Source of the DNA: Levilactobacillus paucivorans
GTDB taxonomy: Bacteria; Bacillota; Bacilli; Lactobacillales; Lactobacillaceae
Length of the DNA stretch: 64,000 bases
Direction of reading: 5' to 3'
Assembly (NCBI RefSeq): GCF_001437125.1
Contig: NZ_JQCA01000037.1
Coordinates: forward strand, 34,597 to 98,596
Shown: positions 43,642 through 52,398 of the stretch, one piece after another
Numbering within the stretch: the first letter of the stretch is position 1
Layout: each line of letters opens with the position of its first letter
Made by a program: the position numbers and the translations under genes
Notes under the pieces: generated by a model
The model's database searches: none
Seen by the model: only the letters and a program-made list of their open reading frames with translations
What the model was told of the DNA's origin: nothing

Positions 43642-46305
43642 CTATGATGAAAATGGTGCATTCTGGTCATGGGGTTCCGGTAAATCTTTCCCCAGGTCTT
43701 CTGGTTTCAAATAAACTTCACGAGGCTTAGACCCGTGCTGTGGTGAGACATAGTGATGGCGTTCCAAGTCATCGATCAGGTTAGCTGCTCGATTGTAACC
43801 AATCGAGAAGACCCGTTGGAGTTTAGACGTGGAAACCGTTTGTTCGGCTGCCACATATTCTAACACCTTCGGTAACAGGTCATCCTGATTTTCCTCGGCG
43901 GTCTCCCGTTTTAGGAGGCCTTGCGGTTCAAACGCATAATGCGGTTGTCCCTGAGTCCGAACAAAGTCGGCCACGGCATCCACTTCGGATTCCACGAAGG
44001 CCCCTTGCAGACGCATCGGTTGACTGGCCCCGTTGCCGAGGTACAGCATATCCCCGCGTCCCAACAAGTTCTCGGCTCCAGCGGTATCCAAGATGGTCCG
44101 CGAGTCGATTTGACTGGACACCATGAAGGCAATCCGTGTGGGGATATTGTTCTTGATCGTCCCAGTCACAATGTCAACACTTGGTCGTTGCGTCGCAACC
44201 AACAGGTGAATGCCGGCCGCTCTGGCCTTTTGCGTAATTCGCACGATGTAATCTTGAACTTCACTAGCTGCCATCATCATCAGATCGGCTAATTCGTCGA
44301 TAATGATGACGATGTAAGGCATCTTGAGTCCGGGTTCGTCATTCGCGTCGGCCCGATCGTTGAACTGTTCAATGTTACGAACGCCGGCCGCTGCCAACTT
44401 CTCATAACGTTGATCCATCTCGGTAACCACCCATTTCAGAGCGGCCGCCGCGGCCTTGGGGTCGGAGATGACAGGTGCCAACAAATGTGGCAACCCGTCA
44501 TACGGTGCCATTTCAACGGCCTTCGGATCAATCAGTAACAACTTAACTTGTTGTGGATTTGCCTTATACAAAATGGACAACAGCAAGGAGTTAATGAAGA
44601 CACTCTTACCGGAACCCGTGGCTCCGGCAATCAAGCCATGTGGCATCTTTCGCAGATCAGTGACTTGTGGTTTCCCAAAAAGATCGACCCCAAGCGCAAC
44701 TGTCAGTGGGGACTCGCTCTTCTTAAAGGCTGGTGAATTCAACACTTCGGACAACATGACTGGTCGAGACTTCAAGTTAGGAATTTCAATTCCAACCGTG
44801 GTCTTTCCGGGAATTGGGGCTTCGATCCGGATATCCTTGGCGGCTAATGCGAGCTTCAGGTCATCATTTAAATTCGTAATCTTATTCACCTTAACGCCCA
44901 GCGCTAAGCTGATCTGGAATTGTGTGACGGTTGGTCCAACCGTCCAATCTGTGACGTGTGCGTCGACGTGAAAGGCGCTCAACGTGGCGTCGAGGACCTC
45001 TGCCTGATGCTCAATCCACTCGTCTAAGGCAGCCTCATCCGGAATTACCGGTTGTGGCAGGAGTGAGATATCGGGGAAGTGGTACCCGCGTTCCGGTGTC
45101 TCTGCTTCGGTCGTGGTCTCGGGAGTCGTTGGCCGATCAAAGAGGGCCAGATCACGCTGATCGTTCCCCTCTTCTTGCATGATGTCACCCAACGAATGAC
45201 CTAATCCACGGGCCGGCTTGGCCTTTGTCGATGCAGGTGTTGCCGCCGTCTTCTCCTTTGGGGCTTGGGTCCGCTCTAAGAGCTGTGCGACTTCGGCCGG
45301 TTGTTCTGCTACTGAGGAGTCTGCCGTCTCGTGAGTGGTGTCACCAGTCGCCGACGTTTCCAGGCCTCCGGCAGCCGAGCTTGCACTCACGGGCGCCTCG
45401 CTATCCGACGTGTCATTGGCTTCAGTAACCCCTGAGCCCTTATCGGTTGCCTGAACAGCCTCACTAGCTGGCTGACCAGTCGTCTCAGGCGTTGCTGAGC
45501 CTGGGTCATCTTCACTATTGTCCAGTTGGGTATCTTCAACCTGTGTTGTTTCAGCTGTTGCAGTCGCCTTAACTGTCCCGACCGGCAAATACTCTGGGCT
45601 GTTGCCGTCATACAACTCATCTGACTCAGTCACGGCGTTGGCTTGTGAGGTTGCGTCCTCAGTTGGATAGAAGACCTCAACTGGTGCTGTGTATTTTTCA
45701 TCAGTAGGCGTTGAGACAGGTGTCGCGTCCACCGCTGGTTCTGTGGCCGCTACCGCCGCCGACTGGTTCGATGTAACCGCAGTTGGCGTTTTCGCAGCAA
45801 TCGCTTCTGACTCCGTTGATGCTGAACTGGCTTGTGTCGCGACCTCAGTAGCCGGAGTGGCCTCTGGCAAATCACTCGCCTTGCCAAACAGGAAAAAGCT
45901 GCTGTCATCCTTTTTGAGTCCTGCAACTAACTGTTGATACCGTTGCCGCGAACGTCGTGTCGGCCGCGACCAATGGAGTTGCTTAGGAACTTGAGTGACT
46001 TGAAATGGCCGATAACTCTGATTGGCACTACCGACGACGGGTTCATCCGTCACAGGTGATACTTGACGTTGTGGCGTCACCTTGGGTTGGGATTGTCGGG
46101 CAGTCTCATGCTGACTTCTGGCCTCTCGTTGCCGTTCTGCAACGCGCTCTTGTTCTTGCTGCTTCCGTAATTTTAGGCGTTCATTTCGTTCCTGACGATG
46201 CTTCACCAACCACTGTGCCCGGTCGTCGGTGGTATCTTCTAATTCCTCCGCGGAGGGTTTTACCGCAAATTTACGGAAAAACGCTGGTCCATCATAGTGC
46301 TCCAT
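43642..46305 (-). CDS. sftA: Soluble FtsK/SpoIIIE-type DNA translocase (SftA-like)
   Basis: DNA motor for moving chromosome ends from the division site. The 887-residue protein from ATG 46305 (AAGGAGG upstream) has a basic, Gln/Arg-rich N-terminus and an acidic, Thr/Ala/Glu-rich linker of about 300 residues. The motor follows, with Walker A GATGSGKSVF (about 562) and Walker B IIIDELADLM (about 667), then a C-terminal gamma domain (about 820-880) for sequence-guided orientation. No transmembrane segment is present, which together with the murC neighbour identifies it as SftA/YtpS rather than FtsK. The open frame upstream of 46305 looks non-coding. Confidence 0.93.
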   Translation of the reverse strand: MEHYDGPAFFRKFAVKPSAEELEDTTDDRAQWLVKHRQERNERLKLRKQQEQERVAERQREARSQHETARQSQPKVTPQRQVSPVTDEPVVGSANQSYRPFQVTQVPKQLHWSRPTRRSRQRYQQLVAGLKKDDSSFFLFGKASDLPEATPATEVATQASSASTESEAIAAKTPTAVTSNQSAAVAATEPAVDATPVSTPTDEKYTAPVEVFYPTEDATSQANAVTESDELYDGNSPEYLPVGTVKATATAETTQVEDTQLDNSEDDPGSATPETTGQPASEAVQATDKGSGVTEANDTSDSEAPVSASSAAGGLETSATGDTTHETADSSVAEQPAEVAQLLERTQAPKEKTAATPASTKAKPARGLGHSLGDIMQEEGNDQRDLALFDRPTTPETTTEAETPERGYHFPDISLLPQPVIPDEAALDEWIEHQAEVLDATLSAFHVDAHVTDWTVGPTVTQFQISLALGVKVNKITNLNDDLKLALAAKDIRIEAPIPGKTTVGIEIPNLKSRPVMLSEVLNSPAFKKSESPLTVALGVDLFGKPQVTDLRKMPHGLIAGATGSGKSVFINSLLLSILYKANPQQVKLLLIDPKAVEMAPYDGLPHLLAPVISDPKAAAAALKWVVTEMDQRYEKLAAAGVRNIEQFNDRADANDEPGLKMPYIVIIIDELADLMMMAASEVQDYIVRITQKARAAGIHLLVATQRPSVDIVTGTIKNNIPTRIAFMVSSQIDSRTILDTAGAENLLGRGDMLYLGNGASQPMRLQGAFVESEVDAVADFVRTQGQPHYAFEPQGLLKRETAEENQDDLLPKVLEYVAAEQTVSTSKLQRVFSIGYNRAANLIDDLERHHYVSPQHGSKPREVYLKPEDLGKDLPEPHDQNAPFSS

Positions 46306-46590
46306 GTTTCTTCCTCCTTGACAAGCCTGCCACTTGCCGAAATTCTTTGCCATGGGAGGAGACGCCGTCAATTTGACGGCTAACGTACTCATTCCCGCTT
46401 TAAACTTCGATTGGTTAAACCGAAGATTCCTAGTCATTACAAATCGTGACTTTTCGGCCAACAACGGCGCGTAGCCATCGTTGATCAGACACCCTAGCTT
46501 GCAGTGCCACTTTGCCTAAAAGCCAATCTCCCCTATTGTACACAAAAAAGCGGGCCGCCGACAAGGGCTGACTCGCTTTCGTAATGTTTC

Positions 46591-47229
46591 TTAAGCATTA
46601 AAGATTGATTGTCCCCGTTCAAAATCGAAGGGTTCACCGACAACGTAATCGTCTGGTAAAATCAAGGCACCCGGGCGTTGAGGGGCATTCGCCAACTTCA
46701 ACTCACGGCCGGAACAAATCATGCCATCACTCTCGACACCCCGCAAGGCACCGGGCCAAATAATCAAACCACTAGGCATCATGGCACCAACTTTGGCCAC
46801 AACCACCTTGATATCGGCTTGCATATTAGGCGATCCACTTACGATCTTTAACGTTTGATCGTGGTCCACCACTGTTTCGGTCACTAACAAGTGATCGGAA
46901 TCGGGGTGTGGTGTCGCCGTCTTAACGTAGCCAACCACGAACTTAGGGTCGGTATCCGCTACTAACTCGCCAGCGAAACCAGCCGCCTCGAGCGCGTCAT
47001 TTAACGCCGCCACGTCAGTCTCGGTCAGGTGGATCTGACCGTTACCTGAAATGTCAGGTAAGATCTTGGAGATAGCCAAGAAGTTATAGCCCAGAGTTTG
47101 TTCAGTTTCTGGATCGTAGATTCTGGCAACACCATCACGAACGGTATGGGCCTGTTTTGGTGTATCTTGAGCAACAATAACAATTAAAGTGTCCCCTAAC
47201 TCACGGGGATTGTAACTAGCAATTAACAT
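46591..47229 (-). CDS. ytpR: YtpR family tRNA-binding domain protein
   Basis: 212 residues: an N-terminal DUF4479 domain (about 1-85) and a C-terminal EMAP/Trbp111-like OB fold (about 90-205, PDSDHLLVTETVVD and KVGAMMPSGLII) like that of PheT. A role in tRNA or RNA binding is inferred. AAAGG precedes the ATG. It follows the thioredoxin gene by 21 bases. Confidence 0.92.
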   Translation of the reverse strand: MLIASYNPRELGDTLIVIVAQDTPKQAHTVRDGVARIYDPETEQTLGYNFLAISKILPDISGNGQIHLTETDVAALNDALEAAGFAGELVADTDPKFVVGYVKTATPHPDSDHLLVTETVVDHDQTLKIVSGSPNMQADIKVVVAKVGAMMPSGLIIWPGALRGVESDGMICSGRELKLANAPQRPGALILPDDYVVGEPFDFERGQSIFNA

Positions 47230-47250
47230 GTCGGGATCCTTTCCAACGGT

Positions 47251-47583
47251 TTAGTCAGCGTTGGTCGCTAACGAATTAATAAAGTTTTCTACTTCAGTCT
47301 GAGTCTTCCGGTCCTTGTTGACCAATCGACCAATTTCATCCCCATTTGAGTAGGCAATGAAACTCGGAATACCAAAGACGTTCAGTTCGGCAGCGAGGTC
47401 AATGTTCTCATCTCTGTCGACCGCAATAAACTTAAAGTCGGGATATTCAGCTTCAATGGCAGGCATTTCTGGTTTGATGAACGCACAGTCCGGGCACCAA
47501 GTGGCGGAGAAGAATAGCATCGTCTTGCCGTCTTTAACGACGTCCTTCAGTTCTGCGGCTGACATTTTAGGTAATTGTTCCAT
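47251..47583 (-). CDS. ytpP: Thioredoxin-like protein (YtpP type)
   Basis: A 110-residue thioredoxin fold whose active site is WCPDC rather than WCGPC, as in the YtpP branch. cis-Pro is in FGIPSF. Probably a cytosolic thiol oxidoreductase; partner unknown. AAAGGAG precedes the ATG. Operon with ytpR. Confidence 0.92.
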   Translation of the reverse strand: MEQLPKMSAAELKDVVKDGKTMLFFSATWCPDCAFIKPEMPAIEAEYPDFKFIAVDRDENIDLAAELNVFGIPSFIAYSNGDEIGRLVNKDRKTQTEVENFINSLATNAD

Positions 47584-47757
47584 GAATAAGCACTCCTTTA
47601 TTTAAGTTTAAAAATTTTCACAAGCACCATTATAGCACGCCCACAACATTTTTCACTATTTTTGCCTTTTTACGGGAACTTCCCTACGAAGATTGCTATA
47701 CTAGGGGCAGATAAACAGATGATATTGCTCAGCAATAACTGCTAAGGAGGCGGTAGG

Positions 47758-48084
47758 ATGACTGCTAAGAATGGACAATTGTATCAACTCAGTCTCACCG
47801 GAGTCATCGGCGGGTTAATGGGCATCTTCATCACACGCGTCTTTGGTGGCGGTTTTCCCTTGAACCCCGATATGATTCTGGAACAGGTCAAGGCCCAGTT
47901 CCGTCACGAATCGCCAATTGAGGGTAGCTGGATTGAAAAGCACGCCGTACCGTTCCAAAAATTTGCCGTTAAAACCCAAGTTTACTATGGCGGCATTACC
48001 CGCTATGAGGATGACCAACTCGTTCAGTATCAGTTCATTGCCGATGCCAAGACGGGAAGCGTCCTCGACATTCACCGCTTATAA
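47758..48084 (+). CDS. Small membrane-anchored protein, PepSY-like C-terminus
   Basis: Not firmly recognised. 108 residues: a hydrophobic N-terminal segment (LSLTGVIGGLMGIFITRVF, about 11-29), then a hydrophilic domain that ends YQFIADAKTGSVLDIHRL-like, of which the DAKTGSVL pattern resembles the end of PepSY domains. AAGGAGG precedes the ATG and a TATACT lies at about 47697. It is divergent from ytpP and stands alone. It may be an extracytoplasmic modulator, but this is a guess. Confidence 0.7.
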   Translation: MTAKNGQLYQLSLTGVIGGLMGIFITRVFGGGFPLNPDMILEQVKAQFRHESPIEGSWIEKHAVPFQKFAVKTQVYYGGITRYEDDQLVQYQFIADAKTGSVLDIHRL

Positions 48085-48107
48085 TCAAGCAACTTATCAC
48101 TAACCTA

Positions 48108-48147
48108 AAGGAGGCTCAGGATCGCAACGATCCTGAGTCTCCTTTTT
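48108..48147. terminator. Bidirectional terminator
   Basis: GGAG-CTCAGGATC with GATCCTGAG-CTCC around GCAAC, with six T on the plus strand. It lies between the convergent small membrane protein and UspA genes. Confidence 0.92.
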
Positions 48148-48153
48148 TAAGTC

Positions 48154-48642
48154 TTATTTTGCTTTTGCATGGTTCTGCATGTCTGTCCGCACAATCAGGA
48201 CATCACAGCTGGCATTAGCCACGACGTAGCTTGCCGTGGAACCCATTAACATCCGTTCCACCACATTGGCCCCGGTCGCACCGAGCATGATCAGATCAGC
48301 TTGGTATTCCTGAGGCAACGTCTTCGCTAAGTCGACCTTGGCGTGGCCATAGAAGACCGACGTCACAACCTGTTTGACCCCTGCGTCTTGTGCCTTTTGC
48401 CGATACTCATCAACGGTGTGTTCCCACTGTTGACGAGCCTCGTCCATGACTTCTTGGTCAACATACCCGAAACCAACCTGGGTATTTTGACCAATGCCAA
48501 CATAGTCGCCCCCACTCATAATGGTGACAATGATTAATTCAGCATCATTTCGTTCTGCGACAGCGATGGCTTTCTCCACCGTGCGCTTGGATTGACGGGA
48601 ACCGTCAACCCCCACGAGAATTCGCTCATAACGTTTGGCCAT
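48154..48642 (-). CDS. Universal stress protein, UspA family
   Basis: 162 residues from ATG 48642 (AAAGGAG upstream; the GTG three codons earlier lies inside the ribosome binding region). A Rossmann-like fold starts RILVGVDGS and has the ATP-binding motif GATGAN...MLMGSTA, so it is of the nucleotide-binding type. Cytoplasmic stress-linked role; exact function unknown. It lies about 30 bases downstream of pepV. Confidence 0.93.
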   Translation of the reverse strand: MAKRYERILVGVDGSRQSKRTVEKAIAVAERNDAELIIVTIMSGGDYVGIGQNTQVGFGYVDQEVMDEARQQWEHTVDEYRQKAQDAGVKQVVTSVFYGHAKVDLAKTLPQEYQADLIMLGATGANVVERMLMGSTASYVVANASCDVLIVRTDMQNHAKAK

Positions 48643-48674
48643 CTGTACCACTCCTTTGTGGGCCGCTGGACTTC

Positions 48675-50075
48675 CTACTTCGTTAACTCGTAGATGGCTT
48701 GCCCGTAAATGGCCATGGCCTTCAACAAATCAGCTTCTGGTTGAAATTCATCGGCCTGGTGCATGGTGTCTTGCGTGCCGGGGAAGAGAGCCCCAAAGGC
48801 CACGCCACGCTTCATCAACCGGCCGTAAGTTCCACCGCCGACAACTTCTGGTTGGGCGTCGTTGTCACCGGTCTGCTCGCGATAAACATTCATCAAGGTC
48901 TTCACAATTGGGTCTTCTGGGTCCACATAGTGCGGAACCATTTCTTTACCCTGTTCAACGGTCACGTTCATGGTTGCCGTGGCTTGTTGTAAGCCCGCTA
49001 GGATCTGAGCGGCACCGGTACCGGTTGGGTAACGGAAGTTAGTGTTGATTAAACCACCCTTGCCGGCAGTGAACTGCATGATCCCCACGTTCATGGTCAG
49101 GTCACCCATCACTTTATCCGTGAAGGCAATCCCTAATTTATTAGCACGTGAGTCATCATGAAGTTCGTTAGCCAACAGGCTCAGGAAGTCGGCAGCATCC
49201 CCACCAAAGGCGTAGCTGGTTAAGAAGCTAGCCAGGTAAGTTCCGGCGTTGATCCCGTTCTTCGGTTCCATCCCGTGAGCGGCCTTACCAATCACGTGGA
49301 AGTGAATTCCGGAACCATCGACATTAACATCCCCGGTCACTGGGGCTTCATCGAGGAAGGCCGTGAAGTCTGTGACCATTTGTTCATTGTCGGCGGTTTC
49401 AACGGTTGCCTCGGCATCCCGTGGCACCATGTTTTCTCTGAGGCCAGCGTCAAATTCAGTCAAGGTGAAGTCACCGGAATTGCTACCCTCAAAATGGCTT
49501 TCGAAGGTCACATTTCCCTTTTCACCGTTGATTAGTGGGAACTCAGCATCAGGCGAGAAGCCCAACGTTGGGGCTGGTTCGAGGTCGAGGTAATGGTTCA
49601 TCCCCGTCCAATCGCTCTCTTCGTCAGTCCCAATGATAAAGCGAATTTTGATCTTAGGCATGATGCCCTCGTCCTTTAACATCTTCAAGCCATAATAAGC
49701 AGCTAATGCAGGTCCTTTATCATCAGAGGTTCCCCGGCCATACAAGTTACCGTCCTTGGCCGTCAATGTGAAGGGATCGGTGTGCCAGCCCTTACCAGCG
49801 GGCATCGCATCGGCGTGACCCAAGATTGCCAAGGTGTCGTCACCTTCACCGTATTCTACGTACCCGACCAGGTTATCGAGATTCTTAACCTCAAACCCAT
49901 CGCGTTGCGCCAATCCTAAGAAGGCGTTTAACGCCTTAGCTGGACCAGGGCCTAACGGATAGTCTTCAGTCGCTTTAGAATCGTCGCGGGCACTGTCAAT
50001 ACCGACTAATGTGGTTAAGTCAGCAATGTAGGCGTCGCGGTACTTTGCAGATAATTGTTGCCAATCAATTGCCAT
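48675..50075 (-). CDS. pepV: Dipeptidase PepV (M20 family)
   Basis: Di-zinc peptidase that cleaves dipeptides after peptide uptake, typical of lactic acid bacteria. Metal and catalytic residues: GHADAMPAG, GRGTSDDKGP, GTDEESDW, KAAHGMEPKNG in the lid, and a final HQADE. Length 466. AGGGAGG precedes the ATG. Confidence 0.96.
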   Translation of the reverse strand: MAIDWQQLSAKYRDAYIADLTTLVGIDSARDDSKATEDYPLGPGPAKALNAFLGLAQRDGFEVKNLDNLVGYVEYGEGDDTLAILGHADAMPAGKGWHTDPFTLTAKDGNLYGRGTSDDKGPALAAYYGLKMLKDEGIMPKIKIRFIIGTDEESDWTGMNHYLDLEPAPTLGFSPDAEFPLINGEKGNVTFESHFEGSNSGDFTLTEFDAGLRENMVPRDAEATVETADNEQMVTDFTAFLDEAPVTGDVNVDGSGIHFHVIGKAAHGMEPKNGINAGTYLASFLTSYAFGGDAADFLSLLANELHDDSRANKLGIAFTDKVMGDLTMNVGIMQFTAGKGGLINTNFRYPTGTGAAQILAGLQQATATMNVTVEQGKEMVPHYVDPEDPIVKTLMNVYREQTGDNDAQPEVVGGGTYGRLMKRGVAFGALFPGTQDTMHQADEFQPEADLLKAMAIYGQAIYELTK

Positions 50076-50220
50076 GATTGGACCTCCCTATAATTTATTC
50101 GGACCTCATCGTCCAACTTTACTTACCGTCAATTCTAGCATACCCACCGTCAATTGTAAGCCGTTTTCCCTTAGTAAAATGCTATACTGAAAGCGAGAAC
50201 ATCTGTCAGGAGGCTTTCAC

Positions 50221-51048
50221 ATGGAAACGTTATCGCCAAGTATTTTAACCCGCACTATTCGTCAACGGCCGGCAGAAAGTCACAAGGGCACCTATGGTCG
50301 CGTCACTCTAGTGGGCGGCAATGCCAATTTCGGCGGCGCCATCATCATGGCTAGTGCCGCAGCCGTCTACTCCGGTGCCGGCCTCGTCACTACGGTCACC
50401 GACCCCAGCAATCAGTCGAGCCTGCATGCCCGGTTACCCGAGGCCATGTTTGCCGACCTCGGCAATCTTCATCAGCTCAGAGACCTGGTAAGCACCGCTG
50501 ACGTCGTTGTGGTCGGACCCGGCCTTGGGACCGATGAGAGCAGTCTAATGGCCTTAAACGCCACTTTTAGTGCCATACACGCCGAGCAAACCGTTGTGAT
50601 CGACGGTTCAGCCATCACACTGATTGCCAGCCACCACCTCACTTTGCCCGCGGCTCGCTTAGTGATGACCCCCCACCAAATGGAATGGCAACGATTAAGT
50701 GGCTTAGCCATTGCCGATCAAACGGTCACAAACAACCAGGCGGCCGTGGCTGACCTGAAAGCCACGGTGGTGGTCAAATCCCATCGCACCCAGATTTACA
50801 CGCCAAACGGCGTCTATGAAAATCCCCTGGGAACGCCGGCCCAAGCAACTGGGGGCATGGGTGATACCCTTGCCGGCATGGTCGGTGGCTTTCTGGCGCA
50901 ATTTGCCAACCCCACCGATGCTGTGCTCGCAGCGGTTTACAGTCATAGCGCCATTGCCGAAGAGTTGGCCGCGACCCAATACGTCGTCTTACCCCATCAG
51001 ATTATTACCGAAATTCCACATTTCATGAAAACGCATGAAGCAAACTAA
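50221..51048 (+). CDS. nnrD: ADP-dependent NAD(P)H-hydrate dehydratase
   Basis: Repairs hydrated NAD(P)H. Ribokinase-like fold, 275 residues: KGTYGRVTLVGG, VVVGPGLGTDES and the anion-hole/catalytic GGMGDTLAGMVGG near residue 220. The partner epimerase domain is not fused. AGGAGG precedes the ATG, and TATACT lies about 40 bases upstream. Single gene ending at a perfect terminator. Confidence 0.95.
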   Translation: METLSPSILTRTIRQRPAESHKGTYGRVTLVGGNANFGGAIIMASAAAVYSGAGLVTTVTDPSNQSSLHARLPEAMFADLGNLHQLRDLVSTADVVVVGPGLGTDESSLMALNATFSAIHAEQTVVIDGSAITLIASHHLTLPAARLVMTPHQMEWQRLSGLAIADQTVTNNQAAVADLKATVVVKSHRTQIYTPNGVYENPLGTPAQATGGMGDTLAGMVGGFLAQFANPTDAVLAAVYSHSAIAEELAATQYVVLPHQIITEIPHFMKTHEAN

Positions 51049-51087
51049 AACACAGTGATGATAGCGGTTATCATCACTGTGTTTTTT
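51047..51087. terminator. Bidirectional terminator
   Basis: Perfect stem AAAACACAGTGATGAT with ATCATCACTGTGTTTT around a 7-base loop, with extra T. It serves nnrD and the convergent MerR gene. Confidence 0.94.
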
Positions 51088-51466
51088 AATTGGCTAATTT
51101 ACCGTGGTATCCCTCAACGTAGGCCTCGTAGTGGTCGGCCTTCTCCTTGATGAGATCGTACGTGTGTTGAATCTCATCAAGCCGCTGGGCAATCGTGGCC
51201 AACTGCTCGTGCAAGAGATCCTTACGTGCCTGAAGTGTCACATCGCCCTGTTTAAACAACGTGAGATATTCGATCAGATATTCAATACTAACGCCAGCCT
51301 CTCGCATGCACTTGGCAAAGGAAATCCAATCAAGATCCTCTTCATCGTAATCCCGATAACCCGCTGCATTACGCGTCACTGGTGGGATAGCCCCCTCCCG
51401 TTCCCAATAGCGCAGGGTATCAGCGGGAATATCAAATTTTTCAGAAACTTCTTTAATCTTCATCAT
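51086..51466 (-). CDS. MerR family transcriptional regulator
   Basis: 126 residues: winged-helix DNA-binding domain (1-70) with the signature DTLRYWEREG and MREAGVSIEYL, then a long dimerisation coiled coil (about 80-118). It has no cysteine cluster for metals, and one Cys (AKCMREAG) at the position of the redox/aldehyde-sensing AdhR/NmlR branch. It lies ten bases after the SDR gene. The operon promoter has the expected MerR-type 19-bp spacer and dyad, so autoregulation is likely. Confidence 0.92.
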   Translation of the reverse strand: MMKIKEVSEKFDIPADTLRYWEREGAIPPVTRNAAGYRDYDEEDLDWISFAKCMREAGVSIEYLIEYLTLFKQGDVTLQARKDLLHEQLATIAQRLDEIQHTYDLIKEKADHYEAYVEGYHGKLAN

Positions 51467-51475
51467 GCCCCTAGT

Positions 51476-52219
51476 TTACCATGGCTGGTCAGTCGGGCCT
51501 ACCGTAAATTCACTAACGTTGGTATCGGCTGGTTGGTCGATGGCAAAGGCAATCACACTTGCCACACGATCGGGACTGATTTGGTATTCATCATACAAAG
51601 CCTGTGCTCCCTTGAGGGTCGCCGAGTCGGTCGTCGTTGCCAATAATTCCGTCTTAATGGCCGCAGGATAGATCGTGGCCGTCCGAATATGACTGTTCTC
51701 CTGAGCAGATTCCATTCGCAGAACTTCCATCAGGTCACGGACGGCCCACTTGGTTGCCCCATACACGGCACCACCGGGGTAGGCCTTGAGACCGGCAACG
51801 GAAGAGGTCGTAATGACATGTCCGGACTTTTGGGCCTTAAACGTTGGTAAGACGGCGGCAATCCCGTTGAGCACTCCCTTAATATTGACGTCCACCATAC
51901 TGTTCCATTCATCCGTCTTCAACTCAGAAAGTGGTGAATTAGGCATCAGACCAGCATTCAGAAAGATCACATCGAGGCGACCAAAGGTGTCCTTGGCAAA
52001 TTGTACGATCCGTTGATTGGCAGCCGCATCGGTCACGTCAATCGTCTGATAGGCTGCCGTGCCACCTGCCGCCTCAATCTCTTGAGTCAACGCTTGAAGC
52101 TTGTCCTCCCGGCGTGCGCCTAAGACCAGCTTGGCTCCCTTGCTGGCCAACAACTTGGCCGTGGCGGCCCCAATTCCAGAAGAAGCCCCTGTAATCAAAA
52201 CAACTTTATCTTTAATCAT
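51476..52219 (-). CDS. Short-chain dehydrogenase/reductase
   Basis: Classical SDR of 247 residues: TGASSGIGAAT cofactor loop, an Arg-rich second strand (GARRED, suggesting NADPH), NAG motif (FLNAGLMP), catalytic Ser in TTSSVAG and YGATK for Tyr/Lys. Substrate unknown. The frame runs to 52258, but the promoter -10 box lies there, so ATG 52219 with GGGAG is the start. First gene of an operon with MerR, suggesting an aldehyde- or electrophile-induced reductase. Confidence 0.92.
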   Translation of the reverse strand: MIKDKVVLITGASSGIGAATAKLLASKGAKLVLGARREDKLQALTQEIEAAGGTAAYQTIDVTDAAANQRIVQFAKDTFGRLDVIFLNAGLMPNSPLSELKTDEWNSMVDVNIKGVLNGIAAVLPTFKAQKSGHVITTSSVAGLKAYPGGAVYGATKWAVRDLMEVLRMESAQENSHIRTATIYPAAIKTELLATTTDSATLKGAQALYDEYQISPDRVASVIAFAIDQPADTNVSEFTVGPTDQPW

Positions 52220-52253
52220 CGTTAAAAACTCCCTTTCGAAACTTAATGACCAC

Positions 52254-52284
52254 AGCATAAACCTTGGAGTCGACTCAAAGGCAA
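52254..52284 (-). promoter_or_regulatory. MerR-type promoter and operator of the SDR-MerR operon
   Basis: TTGCCT (52279-52284), an overlong 19-bp spacer and TATGCT (52254-52259) on the minus strand. The near-perfect 20-bp dyad CCTTGGAGTC/GACTCAAAGG (52262-52281) fills the spacer, the hallmark of MerR activators. Confidence 0.88.
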
Positions 52285-52398
52285 GTGAAAAGAATGACTT
52301 ATTTTCAAAAAGTAGGCATACAGATCGAAAAAAATAGACCGCACTGGAATAAATTCCAAGTGTCGCCTACCTCTTGTTGCATTTAAATTTTAAAGGCT

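Noticed and set aside
45200..46000. Tandem-repeat locus inside sftA
   Set aside because: The low complexity reflects amino-acid composition (Glu, Thr, Ala, Ser) without a regular repeat unit.
46306..46464. N-terminal extension of SftA
   Set aside because: The frame is open, but AAGGAGG is placed for the ATG at 46305, and the upstream residues have no membrane or domain character.
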